Positions 35,291 to 45,021 of a DNA stretch of 64,000 nt are shown in pieces. This DNA comes from CAVQBL01 sp963710715 (GTDB lineage Bacteria; Pseudomonadota; Gammaproteobacteria; DSM-16500). Position 1 is the stretch's first letter, and every line of letters begins with the position of its first letter. The translations under genes were made by a program, and so were the position numbers. The DNA is taken from the NCBI GenBank assembly GCA_963710715.1, contig CAVQBL010000013.1, positions 434,001 to 498,000 of the forward strand, written 5' to 3'. The notes under the pieces were generated by a model. That model searched no databases. It was not told the DNA's origin and saw only the letters and a program-made list of their open reading frames with translations.

Positions 35291-38200
35291 AGCGAAGGCA
35301 AATTCAATAAATGAAAATTATATTGCTGTTATTGGAATGGCAGGACGATTTCCAGGCGCAAAAAATTTATCTGAATTTTGGGAGAATTTAAAAAATGGAA
35401 ATGAATCTGTTCGTCATTTCGCCGATGAAGAATTAAAACAAGCAGGGATACAAGATGATTTAATTCATAATCCTCTTTATATAAAAGCAAGAGGCACATT
35501 GGATGATGTTGAATTATTTGATGCAGATTTTTTTGGTATTAGTCCCTACGAAGCAAAAATCACTGATCCACAACACCGATTTTTCCTAGAAGTATGTTGG
35601 GAAGCATTAGAATCTGCTGGCTACGCTTCTGGAAAATATCATGGCTTAGTGGGCGTTTTTGCAGGCATGAGCGATAACACTTACTTAGAGAATTGTTTAT
35701 CCAGAAATGCTGAATTCTCAAAAACAAATCATCCTTATCAAACACATCTTGCAAATAGTAATCATTTCTTAGCAACAAAAGTTTCCTATTTTTTAAATTT
35801 AAAAGGACCAAGTGTAAATATTAGCACAGCGTGTTCCACATCCCTGGTTACTATAACAGAAGCATGTCAATCACTCCTTATGAATAATTGCGATATTGCA
35901 ATTGCTGGAGGGGTATCTATCCGCGTTCCCCAAACCAAAGGCTATTTATACCAAGAAGGTAGTATTTATTCCCTAGACGGATATTGTCGTGCATTTGATA
36001 AAGATGCGAGTGGTACGGTCCCAGGAAGTGGAGTAGGTGCTGTTATTTTAAAACGGCTTCATGATGCGATAAAAGACGGTGATACCATTGATGCAGTTAT
36101 AAGAGGTTATGCAATTAATAATGATGGTGCTGCTAAAGCAGGGTATGCTGCACCGAGTGTCATTGAGCAAAGCCGATGTATTGCAACCGCATTACAAGAT
36201 GTGGATGTTGAGACTGTTACTTACGTGGAAGCACATGGTACCGGGACATTATTGGGAGATCCTATTGAAATTGCTGCTCTAACGAAGGCTTTTAGGCATT
36301 ATACTAAAAAGAAAAATTATTGCGCGATAGGATCGGTTAAAACGAATATTGGGCATGCCGATACCGCCGCGGGAATAGCAGGATTTATAAAAACAGTACT
36401 TGCCTTAAAGCATAAGGTCATTCCAGCCTCGCTCCATTTTAAGCAGTCTAATCCACATATACAGCTTTCTGATTCTCCATTTTATGTCAATCATGAACTA
36501 ACCGCGTGGAAAGCAGATTCTTCTATACGTAGGGCAGGTGTGAGTTCATTTGGAATCGGAGGAACAAATGCACATATTATTTTAGAGGAAGCTCCTTCTA
36601 TAAAAAGAATAGATACTTTGCGAGCTATTCAAATTGTTTCATTATCAGCTAAAACATCTACGGCTCTCGCTAACCAACAAGAAAATCTATTAAATTATTT
36701 ATTATCTCATGAAATTGAGGCGAATGATTTAGCAAATATAGCATATACTTTGCAAGTGGGCCGTAAGGAATTTCAGTACCGTAAAACATTTTTGAGTTCA
36801 GATAGGGAAGAGCTCATTGATTTATTAAGAAAAGAGCAAAATAAACAATATCTTCATTTACCTAATGATGCGCAGAAAAAACCCAAAGTAGTATTTTTAT
36901 TTTCTGGACAAGATGCATTATTTCATGGTGTATCTCAATCTATTTATCAAAGTGAACCCTGTTTTAAGAAATACATGGATCAGTGTTTCTCCTATTTGCC
37001 ATCTTCGGTTAATCAAAGTGTAACGGATTACTTATTGGGTTCTTATATTGAGAAAATAGATATTCCGGCTAGTATTCTCCAGCCGAGTTTATTTATTTTA
37101 GAATATAGCTTAGCCAAAACACTTTTTGAGTGGGGTGTTAAACCTGATGCTATGTTAGGGTATAGTTTAGGAGAGTATGTTGCAGCTTGTTTATCAGACG
37201 TTATATCCTTATCTGATGCTATTAGATTAATTTGTATCCGTGGTGAATTAACTGATAAGTTAAAGCCAGGTGCAATGCTAGAGATACCGCTAAGTGCTGA
37301 TAAAGTAACTGACCTTATCTCAAATCAAAAAGTTACTATTGCAGCGATCAATACTCCTGATTCTTGTGTGATTTCAGGGGATAGGGACGTCATTATAATA
37401 TTGCAGAAAGAATTTGATATTCATTTAAAACCACTAAATTTAAAGTCTACGCTTTTAAAAATTTCGCACGCTTTTCATTCTTCAATGGTAGAAGCTATTT
37501 TAGCTGAGTATCAATATCAGTTAGAATCTATTCAATTTTATCAGCATAAGATCCCTTATTTATCCAATCTGACTGGAGATTGGATTACTGATATAGATTT
37601 GCAGGACCTCTCTTATTTTGTGGAGCATTTTCAAAAGCCAATACAGTTTACAAAAGCTTTATCACACTTGTCTGAGTATGATATTTTTTTAGAAATTGGT
37701 GTAGGGCAAGCGTTAAATATTCTTGTAAGATCGCATCAGTTTAGTAGGCAACCCATTACAATTAGTACATTACCCGCTAAAGAATATTTGGATGAAGGAA
37801 TTGATTATTCACATTGGTTGCAGAATGTATTATCAAAATGTTGGTTAAATTATATTCCCGTGATATGGAATAATTATTATCAAAATGAAGGTAGGCAAAT
37901 GGTATATCTACCTACTTATCCATTTGAAAGATCCAGATTTTGGGTTGACCCTGATCCTTTGCCTAAGCGCCAACTCCCGATAGAAGATAAAGTTACAATT
38001 TATCAACCTTATTGGGAAGTGGCTCCTCTTTTGCAATCCGCAAGTTCTGGTGGCCGAAAGAAATATATTATTTTTGTTGATAGTGATGCGATTGCAAGTC
38101 AATTAACAAGAAATTTAACAGCTTATTGTCGAGATGATGTTATTATTGTTACTCAAGGCAGTAGCTTCAAAAAAACAGGCAGTAATATATATCAAATTAA

Positions 38201-40460
38201 TCCTGAAGATAAGCAGGATTATTATGCATTGTTTAGCGAATTACTCAAATTAAAAAAATTACCCAATCATCTCTTACATTGTTGGAGTCTTTCTAAGGAA
38301 GATTCATTGGAGCCGCTTGTTTTGTCTGACAGAGTTCAAATAAATGGTTTTTTTAGTCTTGTCTATTTTGCCCAAACGTTTTTGAGCTCTGATAATAGAG
38401 GTCAGTTAAAAATTACAGTAGTGACCAACCATGTTAAGAAAATTCTTATCGATGATTATCCTTTGCCTGAAAAAGCGACTTTACTGGGTGTCACATTGGT
38501 TTTGCCACAGGAATATGAGGGAGTAACATGCCAAGTTATTGACGTTGATTTAGTAACATTACAGAGCGAAAGTTTAGCAAAAAATCTTATTTCAGAAATT
38601 AATGCTGAGCCTGGTAAAAACAATGTTGTTGCATATCGTCGCGGCATGAGATTTACTCAACAATTTAAGGAGTATAAAAATAAATCTCACCAAAATCAGA
38701 ACTATTTACAAAAAGGTGGCGTTTATCTTATTACAGGAGGATTAGGAAAAATTGGAATCAAATTAGCGGAGTTTTTAGCCTCTCACTATGCTGCTCATCT
38801 CATTTTGATTGCTCGAACCGTACAACCTCAACCAAAGGAATTATTGAAAATACGTGAACAAGCTTCATCCGTTGTTATTATTCAGGCTGATGTTACAGAT
38901 TATACTCAAATGAAAGATGTATTTGACGACATTAAAAATAAACATCAACAGTTAGATGGAGTATTTCATCTAGCAGCGATCGCTAACCAGTCTACAAAAG
39001 TTTTAATAAAAGATTTAGATGTGGTTCAAGCTTATAGGCAGTTTATGCCTAAAGTACAAGGTGCAAAGGTAATCCAACAATTGATGAATGAATTTCCAGT
39101 GAAATTCTGTTTATCATATTCATCTATTGCTAGTATTCTAGGTGGGATTGGTTTGGCAAGTTATGCAGCTAGTAATTGCTGTCTAGATAGTATTGCCGAG
39201 ATGTATAAAAATAGCACGGCGTCTCGTTGGGGTAGCATTAATTGGGATGCATGGAATCATCTGTCTTATAAAAGTGGAACACCTTTTCAAAAAGATGACA
39301 TATTCTCAAATGAAAAGCTAGCACCGGATCAAGCATTACTTCTATCGCAGCAATGCTGTTCTTATCTTGCAGATAATGCGAATTTTATTATTTCTACAAC
39401 AGATTTAGAATCTCGATTAGAAAAATGGATTAACCCCAAAAATTTTAACCTAGCAAATAAAAGAAATATTTTCTTTAAAGATGCTACAGCAACTGTAGAG
39501 GAAAAGCTGATAGAAATTTTTAAGAATTGTCTAGGCGTTTCAGACTTAAAGTTATCTGATAGCTTTTATGAAATGGGCGGAAATTCTTTGTCTGCTATTT
39601 TATTATTGGAAATGATTAAACAATCATTTTCTACTAATATTACAGTGGCAGATTTGATTAATAATAGCAGTATTGATAAATTAACATTATTAATTAATCA
39701 AGAATCAAAAGTGGGTGCTTATTCTTGTTTGGTAAAGTTAAAAGATTCTGAAAACAAACAACCTCTTTTTTTAATTCATCCGGTAGGCGGCACGGTATTT
39801 TGTTATCAAGAATTAGCGAAGCATTTGTCCTCTGATTATTTGTTTTATGGGATACAAGATCCAGGCATTGAACTTAATGACATGCATTTTGAGCATATTG
39901 AACAAATGGCTAAGTATTACCTTAATCAAATTAAAAAAGTTCAAACTAAAGGGCCTTATCTCATTGGTGGATATTCATTTGGGACGAGCGTTGCCTTTGA
40001 GATCGCAAAACAATTGGAAGATGAGGGGGCAGAAATTAGAGCGGTTCTTCTGATTGATGGGTGGGCAGCTTTTTCTCATGATTTAAGAGACTATGCGATT
40101 TTTAAAAATTCAATGGAACGCACCTTAAATGAAATGAATAAATACATTCCAGAAACTATAAAGAATAAGAACCATTTTCTTAGTTTGGCATGGAGTCGGA
40201 TGCAATTATTATTTCAATATCGACCTTCTTCTGTTAAGTCAAAAGTTATATTATTTAAGGCTCAAGAAATTTTACCAGAGTATCTATCTGTAGACGAAAA
40301 TACAAATCACTGGCAGTTATATGCTGCTCACCTAATTAAAGTTCATTATGTAAGTGGTAACCATTCTACCATATTGTATAATAAAGGAGCGGAACAGATT
40401 GCTGATAAAATTAATAAACTAGTTAGTCAATTAGAAGGTTCGGAGAAATTAAATGTTTAG
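35280..40460 (+). CDS. type I polyketide synthase, single module KS-AT-KR-ACP-TE
   Basis: A 1726-residue protein. KS about 10-435 (Cys185 in STACSTSL, His in EAHGTGTLLGDP and TNIGHADTAAG). AT about 540-860 (Ser629 in GYSLGEY; HAFH motif, typical of malonyl-CoA use). KR about 1140-1330 (LITGGLGKIGIKLAEFL, SYAASN with catalytic Tyr). ACP Ser1436 in GGNSLSA. Type I thioesterase about 1490-1720 (Ser1566 in GGYSFGTSVA). There is no DH or ER, so the last carbonyl is reduced to hydroxyl and the chain released by hydrolysis or cyclisation. Because the AT is in cis, the broken trans-AT cassette at 9-15 kb does not serve it. ATG 35280 overlaps the NRPS stop, so translation is coupled. No phosphopantetheinyl transferase is in the window. 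Confidence 0.95.
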   Translation: MSNEAKANSINENYIAVIGMAGRFPGAKNLSEFWENLKNGNESVRHFADEELKQAGIQDDLIHNPLYIKARGTLDDVELFDADFFGISPYEAKITDPQHRFFLEVCWEALESAGYASGKYHGLVGVFAGMSDNTYLENCLSRNAEFSKTNHPYQTHLANSNHFLATKVSYFLNLKGPSVNISTACSTSLVTITEACQSLLMNNCDIAIAGGVSIRVPQTKGYLYQEGSIYSLDGYCRAFDKDASGTVPGSGVGAVILKRLHDAIKDGDTIDAVIRGYAINNDGAAKAGYAAPSVIEQSRCIATALQDVDVETVTYVEAHGTGTLLGDPIEIAALTKAFRHYTKKKNYCAIGSVKTNIGHADTAAGIAGFIKTVLALKHKVIPASLHFKQSNPHIQLSDSPFYVNHELTAWKADSSIRRAGVSSFGIGGTNAHIILEEAPSIKRIDTLRAIQIVSLSAKTSTALANQQENLLNYLLSHEIEANDLANIAYTLQVGRKEFQYRKTFLSSDREELIDLLRKEQNKQYLHLPNDAQKKPKVVFLFSGQDALFHGVSQSIYQSEPCFKKYMDQCFSYLPSSVNQSVTDYLLGSYIEKIDIPASILQPSLFILEYSLAKTLFEWGVKPDAMLGYSLGEYVAACLSDVISLSDAIRLICIRGELTDKLKPGAMLEIPLSADKVTDLISNQKVTIAAINTPDSCVISGDRDVIIILQKEFDIHLKPLNLKSTLLKISHAFHSSMVEAILAEYQYQLESIQFYQHKIPYLSNLTGDWITDIDLQDLSYFVEHFQKPIQFTKALSHLSEYDIFLEIGVGQALNILVRSHQFSRQPITISTLPAKEYLDEGIDYSHWLQNVLSKCWLNYIPVIWNNYYQNEGRQMVYLPTYPFERSRFWVDPDPLPKRQLPIEDKVTIYQPYWEVAPLLQSASSGGRKKYIIFVDSDAIASQLTRNLTAYCRDDVIIVTQGSSFKKTGSNIYQINPEDKQDYYALFSELLKLKKLPNHLLHCWSLSKEDSLEPLVLSDRVQINGFFSLVYFAQTFLSSDNRGQLKITVVTNHVKKILIDDYPLPEKATLLGVTLVLPQEYEGVTCQVIDVDLVTLQSESLAKNLISEINAEPGKNNVVAYRRGMRFTQQFKEYKNKSHQNQNYLQKGGVYLITGGLGKIGIKLAEFLASHYAAHLILIARTVQPQPKELLKIREQASSVVIIQADVTDYTQMKDVFDDIKNKHQQLDGVFHLAAIANQSTKVLIKDLDVVQAYRQFMPKVQGAKVIQQLMNEFPVKFCLSYSSIASILGGIGLASYAASNCCLDSIAEMYKNSTASRWGSINWDAWNHLSYKSGTPFQKDDIFSNEKLAPDQALLLSQQCCSYLADNANFIISTTDLESRLEKWINPKNFNLANKRNIFFKDATATVEEKLIEIFKNCLGVSDLKLSDSFYEMGGNSLSAILLLEMIKQSFSTNITVADLINNSSIDKLTLLINQESKVGAYSCLVKLKDSENKQPLFLIHPVGGTVFCYQELAKHLSSDYLFYGIQDPGIELNDMHFEHIEQMAKYYLNQIKKVQTKGPYLIGGYSFGTSVAFEIAKQLEDEGAEIRAVLLIDGWAAFSHDLRDYAIFKNSMERTLNEMNKYIPETIKNKNHFLSLAWSRMQLLFQYRPSSVKSKVILFKAQEILPEYLSVDENTNHWQLYAAHLIKVHYVSGNHSTILYNKGAEQIADKINKLVSQLEGSEKLNV

Positions 40461-41358
40461 ACAACCCCATATAAAAAATATAAAAATTTTAAATAAACAG
40501 CTCCCTGTACATACGCGAGGTTATGGCGCAATTTCTCTAGTTGTTGTGGGTCAGGCATCTTTATTTAAAAAGCCAAATATATTGCCTTCTGAAATGGATA
40601 AATATTTTACTATGTATTTCGTTGATCTTTTTGAAAAAAGAGATGAAAAGCAAGTAGATTATAGTTCTTTAACGTTGGATGATTTTATTAGCTCAGTAGA
40701 AAATACACGGATTCAGTTAGGTCTTGAGAAGGTCGCTATCTTTGGACATTCAGCCGCTGGTATTCTTGCTATAGAATATGCAAAAAAATATAAAGAAAAT
40801 GTATTATTTAATTTAATTATTAGCACCGCTCCAATTTGGGGTGATTATAAAAAAAAGTTAACTGATGATTTTTTTAATCAAAATTCAACTTCTGACCGCC
40901 AAAATATTTTCGCAGGAGATCAGAAAGATCAAAATGAATTTGAGAAGGAGAGCAAAACAACTCCGTCTTCTATTTTTGTTCGTCGATATAACTCAAGGCG
41001 CGCGCATTTCTACTATGAGCCAAAAAATGAATTTTGGCAGCACATTTGGGATGGGGTTAATTTTGACGAGGATCTCATTAACCGATATTTTGAAACAATA
41101 AAAAATTATGATTTTAGAAATGTTTCATATAAAGACGTTGCAACTTTTTTATGTTTAGGTATGTTTGATTATTCGGCCGCGTTTTATGGATGGACAGATG
41201 AGGCAAAAGCCAAATTAAATAACATGGAATATTATATTTTTGATAAAAGTGGTCATTATCCTATGGTTGAGCAACGAGATTTATTTATGGAAAAATTACT
41301 TGAGTTTATAGATAAACAAAATGTTCCTCGCTCCCAAAAGCCAGTTATAAAAAGTTAA
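40453..41358 (+). CDS. alpha/beta hydrolase, co-operonic with the PKS
   Basis: A 301-residue alpha/beta-hydrolase fold protein. Nucleophile elbow IFGHSAAGILAIEYAKKY (GxSxG); YIFDKSGHYPMVEQRDLF near the C-terminus carries the likely catalytic His; FLCLGMFDYSA precedes it, where the Asp would be expected. There is no signal peptide. It overlaps the PKS stop by 8 nt, so it is part of the operon and may edit, cyclise or hydrolyse the product. The fold resembles proline iminopeptidase-like hydrolases rather than a standard type II thioesterase; the exact reaction is unknown. Confidence 0.8.
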   Translation: MFRQPHIKNIKILNKQLPVHTRGYGAISLVVVGQASLFKKPNILPSEMDKYFTMYFVDLFEKRDEKQVDYSSLTLDDFISSVENTRIQLGLEKVAIFGHSAAGILAIEYAKKYKENVLFNLIISTAPIWGDYKKKLTDDFFNQNSTSDRQNIFAGDQKDQNEFEKESKTTPSSIFVRRYNSRRAHFYYEPKNEFWQHIWDGVNFDEDLINRYFETIKNYDFRNVSYKDVATFLCLGMFDYSAAFYGWTDEAKAKLNNMEYYIFDKSGHYPMVEQRDLFMEKLLEFIDKQNVPRSQKPVIKS

Positions 41359-41370
41359 CATGGAGATTGC

Positions 41371-43938
41371 ATGAAAAAGAAGGAATTAGTAACAGGAAGT
41401 TTAGATGAAGAAGTTGGAGTAACAATTGAAAATGTTGTTGCGTGTATGCCGGGTAGTGTTTATTGGAAAAATAGAGAAGGAGTTTATCTAGGATGTAATG
41501 ACACAACGGCAGAGTTATTGGGAATACCAAAAGAAGAAATTATTGGGAAAACAGATCATTATTTCGTTGAAAAATTAGGGTGGGACAAAAAAATAGTTGA
41601 TTCTTTTAGGAAAGTTGATATGGAGGTTATGGAAAGCGGAGCACCTCGATTCAATGTCGAAAATATACACATTTCTAAAGAAGGTAAGCTGATTCAACAA
41701 CTAACAAGTAAAGCACCTTTACGGAATAAAAAGGGTATCGTTGTTGGTGTTATAGGAAATTCGATTGATATCTCTGACCGTAAAAGAATGGAACATGCCT
41801 TACTGGAAGAAAAAGAAGAAACAGAAGCGACTCTGAAAAATGTTATTGAAAATTTGCCTCAATACATATACTGGAAAAATAAAGATCTTATTTATAAGGG
41901 CGGTAATAGATATGTTGCAGAATATCTGGGCTTTAAGTCTCCTGATGAACTTGTGGGTAAAAGTGATCATGATTTTGGATGGGATGAGGATAGAATTAAT
42001 ACGCTTTATAAAATCGATAAAGAAATTCTTGAAAAAGGGTCAACAATTACTGTTGAGGATATTATTCCAAAGGAAGATGGAACGCGGAGAGTCATGTTAA
42101 GTAGTAAATCCCCATTGCGTTGTAAGGCTAATAAAATTGTAGGCGTACTAGGGGTGTCCGTTGATATAACCAATCTCAAAAACATGGAAGAAGAATTACG
42201 TAAGGCCAAAGAAGCTGCCGAAGCAGCAAACCATGCAAAAACTGAATTTATTCAAAACATGAGTCACGATGTTCGTACTCCGTTGGCAGGTGTGATTGGC
42301 GCAGCTGCTGCATTGGAAAAGAGCGTTCATACTCAAGATGATCAAAAGACAGCGCATATGATTCATGTTTCAGGGCAGCGTTTGCTTGATCTTTTAAATA
42401 GCGTGCTTGATGTTGTTTCTGCTGAAAATCTCAATGACGAAGACATGCATAAGGAAACGTTTGATTTGCTTATGCGTATACACGTATTACGCGATTTAAT
42501 GTTACCCATCGTTAAAACAAAAGGAATTCAGTTAATATTTGATACTGACCCTAATTTACCTCGATTTGTTGTGACTGATCGCTTAAAGCTAGAGCGTGTT
42601 TTACTTAACTTATTGGGTAATGCTGTTAAGTTTACTGAAAAGGGTAAAGTCGAACTACATATCAAAGTATTGTCCCGTGAAAAAAACCTTGTTCATTTGG
42701 AATTTACTGTAATAGATACAGGAATAGGTATTCCCAAAGAAAAGCTTCATCAAGTATTTGATCGATTTTTTAGGGTGAACCCATCGTTCAAAGGTATTCA
42801 TCAAGGGCATGGGATTGGCCTTTATATCGTTAAGAAATATGTGAACTTATTAGGTGGTGAGGTTCATGTTAGCAGTGAAGAAGAAAAGTGCACAACATTT
42901 CGTTTTGCGTTACTAATGAAGGTAGGGAAAGCAGAAGATGCTACGATAATTAATGATGGAATAAAAGATCAAGCTATCCTGAATTTAGCAGATACAAAGA
43001 CACCACAACGTGTTGCAAAAGTAGAGACAATCTCTGCTGCGAAAGGGGCTATCAACGTGTTTTTTGTTGAAGATGATGCTATAGCATCACATATAGGTGC
43101 CCAGATGTTGCATGGGTTAGGTTGTGCTGTGCATACAGCACCTGATGCAGAAACGGCGCTTCAGTTATTTAAGGTGCAACACTTTGATTTAGTTGTAAGT
43201 GATGTAGGATTGCCAGGTATGAGCGGAAGCGAGCTTGCTGCTTTAATACGTTTATGGGAGAAATCTAATGATAAAGTACCTACACCTATTGTTGCTTTAA
43301 CAGGGCATGCAGTTGGCCATACTGCTGATGTGTGTATTCTTGCCGGCATGAATAAAGTTTTTGTTAAGCCGCTGTTAGAAGGAAAAGCTAAGGAGATTTT
43401 AAAAGAATTTTGCAAGCCTTCTAAGGAGAAGAATGTAACAAAAGATAAGCCGAAATCAACTAGGAAATCTTCTAACAAGAAAACTTCTGGACCTCAAGTT
43501 GCCACCGTTCAACAAAAAAATTTATCTGCGCAAGCTGGACTGTTGGGAGTAGATTTGCCCGATACAGAAGATCAATTATTTCAATTAGAGTCGTATCCAT
43601 TATTTGATATGAAAGCAGGAATAACTGTTCTTGGTAGTGAAGCAAAAGTTAAAGATATGCTTTCACTGTTTGTTGAAAAAGCCATTTCTAATGATGAAAT
43701 TTTAGCTTTTCATGCTGCTCGCGCCCAGCAAGATTGGGAAAAGGCATCAGCAATTGCACATAAACTTAAAGGTGCCTGCATATATTGTGGCGTTATTCGG
43801 ATGCGTTATGCTTGCCAATATGTAGAGCGTTATCACAAAGCAGGGCATAGTAAATTATTAGACGAATTATGCAAACAATTTATCACTGTGCTCAATCAAA
43901 CAAAAAAATACGTCACTGATTGGTTGAAGGCCAATTAG
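41371..43938 (+). CDS. PAS-PAS hybrid sensor histidine kinase with REC and HPt
   Basis: 855 residues, cytoplasmic (no TM helix). Two PAS domains (about 15-140, MPGSVYWKNREGVYLGCND; about 150-275, LPQYIYWKNKDLIYKGGN). HisKA with His299 in NMSHDVRTPL. HATPase with LLNLLGNAVKFT, VIDTGIGIP and GHGIGLYIV. Receiver domain with Asp611 in VVSDVGLPGMSG and a later Lys in VFVKPL. Linker rich in Lys/Ser. HPt domain with His797 in IAHKLKGAC. A His-Asp-His relay is complete except for the terminal response regulator, which is not nearby. It starts 12 nt after the hydrolase gene and so ends the NRPS-PKS operon; it may sense the operon's product. Confidence 0.9.
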   Translation: MKKKELVTGSLDEEVGVTIENVVACMPGSVYWKNREGVYLGCNDTTAELLGIPKEEIIGKTDHYFVEKLGWDKKIVDSFRKVDMEVMESGAPRFNVENIHISKEGKLIQQLTSKAPLRNKKGIVVGVIGNSIDISDRKRMEHALLEEKEETEATLKNVIENLPQYIYWKNKDLIYKGGNRYVAEYLGFKSPDELVGKSDHDFGWDEDRINTLYKIDKEILEKGSTITVEDIIPKEDGTRRVMLSSKSPLRCKANKIVGVLGVSVDITNLKNMEEELRKAKEAAEAANHAKTEFIQNMSHDVRTPLAGVIGAAAALEKSVHTQDDQKTAHMIHVSGQRLLDLLNSVLDVVSAENLNDEDMHKETFDLLMRIHVLRDLMLPIVKTKGIQLIFDTDPNLPRFVVTDRLKLERVLLNLLGNAVKFTEKGKVELHIKVLSREKNLVHLEFTVIDTGIGIPKEKLHQVFDRFFRVNPSFKGIHQGHGIGLYIVKKYVNLLGGEVHVSSEEEKCTTFRFALLMKVGKAEDATIINDGIKDQAILNLADTKTPQRVAKVETISAAKGAINVFFVEDDAIASHIGAQMLHGLGCAVHTAPDAETALQLFKVQHFDLVVSDVGLPGMSGSELAALIRLWEKSNDKVPTPIVALTGHAVGHTADVCILAGMNKVFVKPLLEGKAKEILKEFCKPSKEKNVTKDKPKSTRKSSNKKTSGPQVATVQQKNLSAQAGLLGVDLPDTEDQLFQLESYPLFDMKAGITVLGSEAKVKDMLSLFVEKAISNDEILAFHAARAQQDWEKASAIAHKLKGACIYCGVIRMRYACQYVERYHKAGHSKLLDELCKQFITVLNQTKKYVTDWLKAN

Positions 43939-44019
43939 TGACATTATTCTTTTTGTTAGCAGGATATTATGTTAAGTAATAGCAGGTAGAAACTTTGATA
44001 AATCAGCAATAATTATGTC

Positions 44020-44046
44020 TACTTTACATAATATCTGTAAAATTCA
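44020..44046. repeat. 27-bp inverted repeat, left copy
   Basis: Exact reverse complement of 49075-49101. Together they bracket 44121-48965. Neighbouring sequence 43963-43980 (GATATTATGTTAAGTA) is a near match to the same arm. Confidence 0.85.
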
Positions 44047-44120
44047 CGGCTAGCATTTTGCAAATACTCCTATAAATTATTTCGTATGCTAGCATTGGAT
44101 ATCTACACAAAGGAGAAGAT

Positions 44121-44351
44121 ATGCAGAAGCAAGATGATATAGCAATAGAAGAGTATGATGCGATTATTAGCGAAATTGGCCATGTTGCTTTAAAGGTGGC
44201 AGTTGACCATATATATAAAGTACTACCGAAACAGTATCAAACTAAAAAGACTATCGTTTGTGTGATGCTGAATATGGTCGCATCCGCCCTGCACTATGGA
44301 TCACCGCTAAAAGATTTGGAAAAGGATATACTTCAATTTTGTGATAATTGA
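44121..44351 (+). CDS. small unknown cytosolic protein
   Basis: 76 residues (MQKQDDIAIEEYDAIISEIG... DILQFCDN), helical, acidic and without signal or TM segment. Strong SD (AAAGGAGA, spacing about five). It lies just inside the left 27-bp repeat. Family not recognised. Confidence 0.6.
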   Translation: MQKQDDIAIEEYDAIISEIGHVALKVAVDHIYKVLPKQYQTKKTIVCVMLNMVASALHYGSPLKDLEKDILQFCDN

Positions 44352-45021
44352 AAAAGAATAAGCAAAGTTGCTAAATTTTATGATCCACCAACACGAGAAA
44401 ATAAGTCGCATTAATTGAATACCGTGGGGGTAACCCTTACGCACAATTTTCCACAATCTTACTGATAAAATCGGGAAATAGCTTTTTTAAATCCCGGATG
44501 TAAAAACTAACTTATGCTTAATGTACTCCATATGGCGTGAAAAAACGTATAAATATTAATGCAGAGCACCCCTCCAATTAGATAGACAATACCTCGATTA
44601 AAGGAAGATGGTTGACCATCTTGTGCAGGCTGATTGCGGCTTAACGTCACTAGCCTTTTAATAAAAGAAATCGTATCTATTAATTTTATAACCATTTATA
44701 TCGGGGTCGTTGAGTAATTCATTTGAGTTGGCAGAAGGACATCACAAGAGAGAGCATGCGAAATGTGTCGCACAGACCCAATAGTACTAGCCTATGAGAA
44801 CAGTGGTATAGATAAATTTCTTTTGATGCCCTGGGTGAGTATATTGTTATGAAAAAAGCAAAAGTAACCGTGTTCAGCTTTGCAAGCTTATTGTTTTTAC
44901 AAGGGATTTCTCATTTTGCAAAATAAAAACACAAATACCTCTTTATTTGATATAAGAGTCCGCGCTAAAATAACCCCGAATTAAAGTAATAATTATCATT
45001 TTATTGATACGGAGATCAAAG
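44352..45021. other. intergenic region with a 25-codon signal-peptide-like ORF
   Basis: No long gene is credible here. At 44849-44926 a short ORF reads MKKAKVTVFSFASLLFLQGI, then SHFAK and stop. It looks like the signal peptide of a lost exported protein, or a true micro-ORF, with no strong SD. A 62-codon minus-strand ORF (44507-44695) lacks an SD. A promoter and SD (CGGAGATCAAAG) for the next gene lie at the right end. Confidence 0.5.

Noticed and set aside
43960..43985. dif-like XerCD site (TTATGTTAAGT)
   Set aside because: Only the XerD-like half is present; the XerC half and 6-bp centre do not fit. The motif is common in AT-rich sequence and also occurs in the RIT TIR.
44507..44695. 62-codon minus-strand ORF with a hydrophobic stretch
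   Set aside because: No SD, no neighbours on that strand, and random-like composition.
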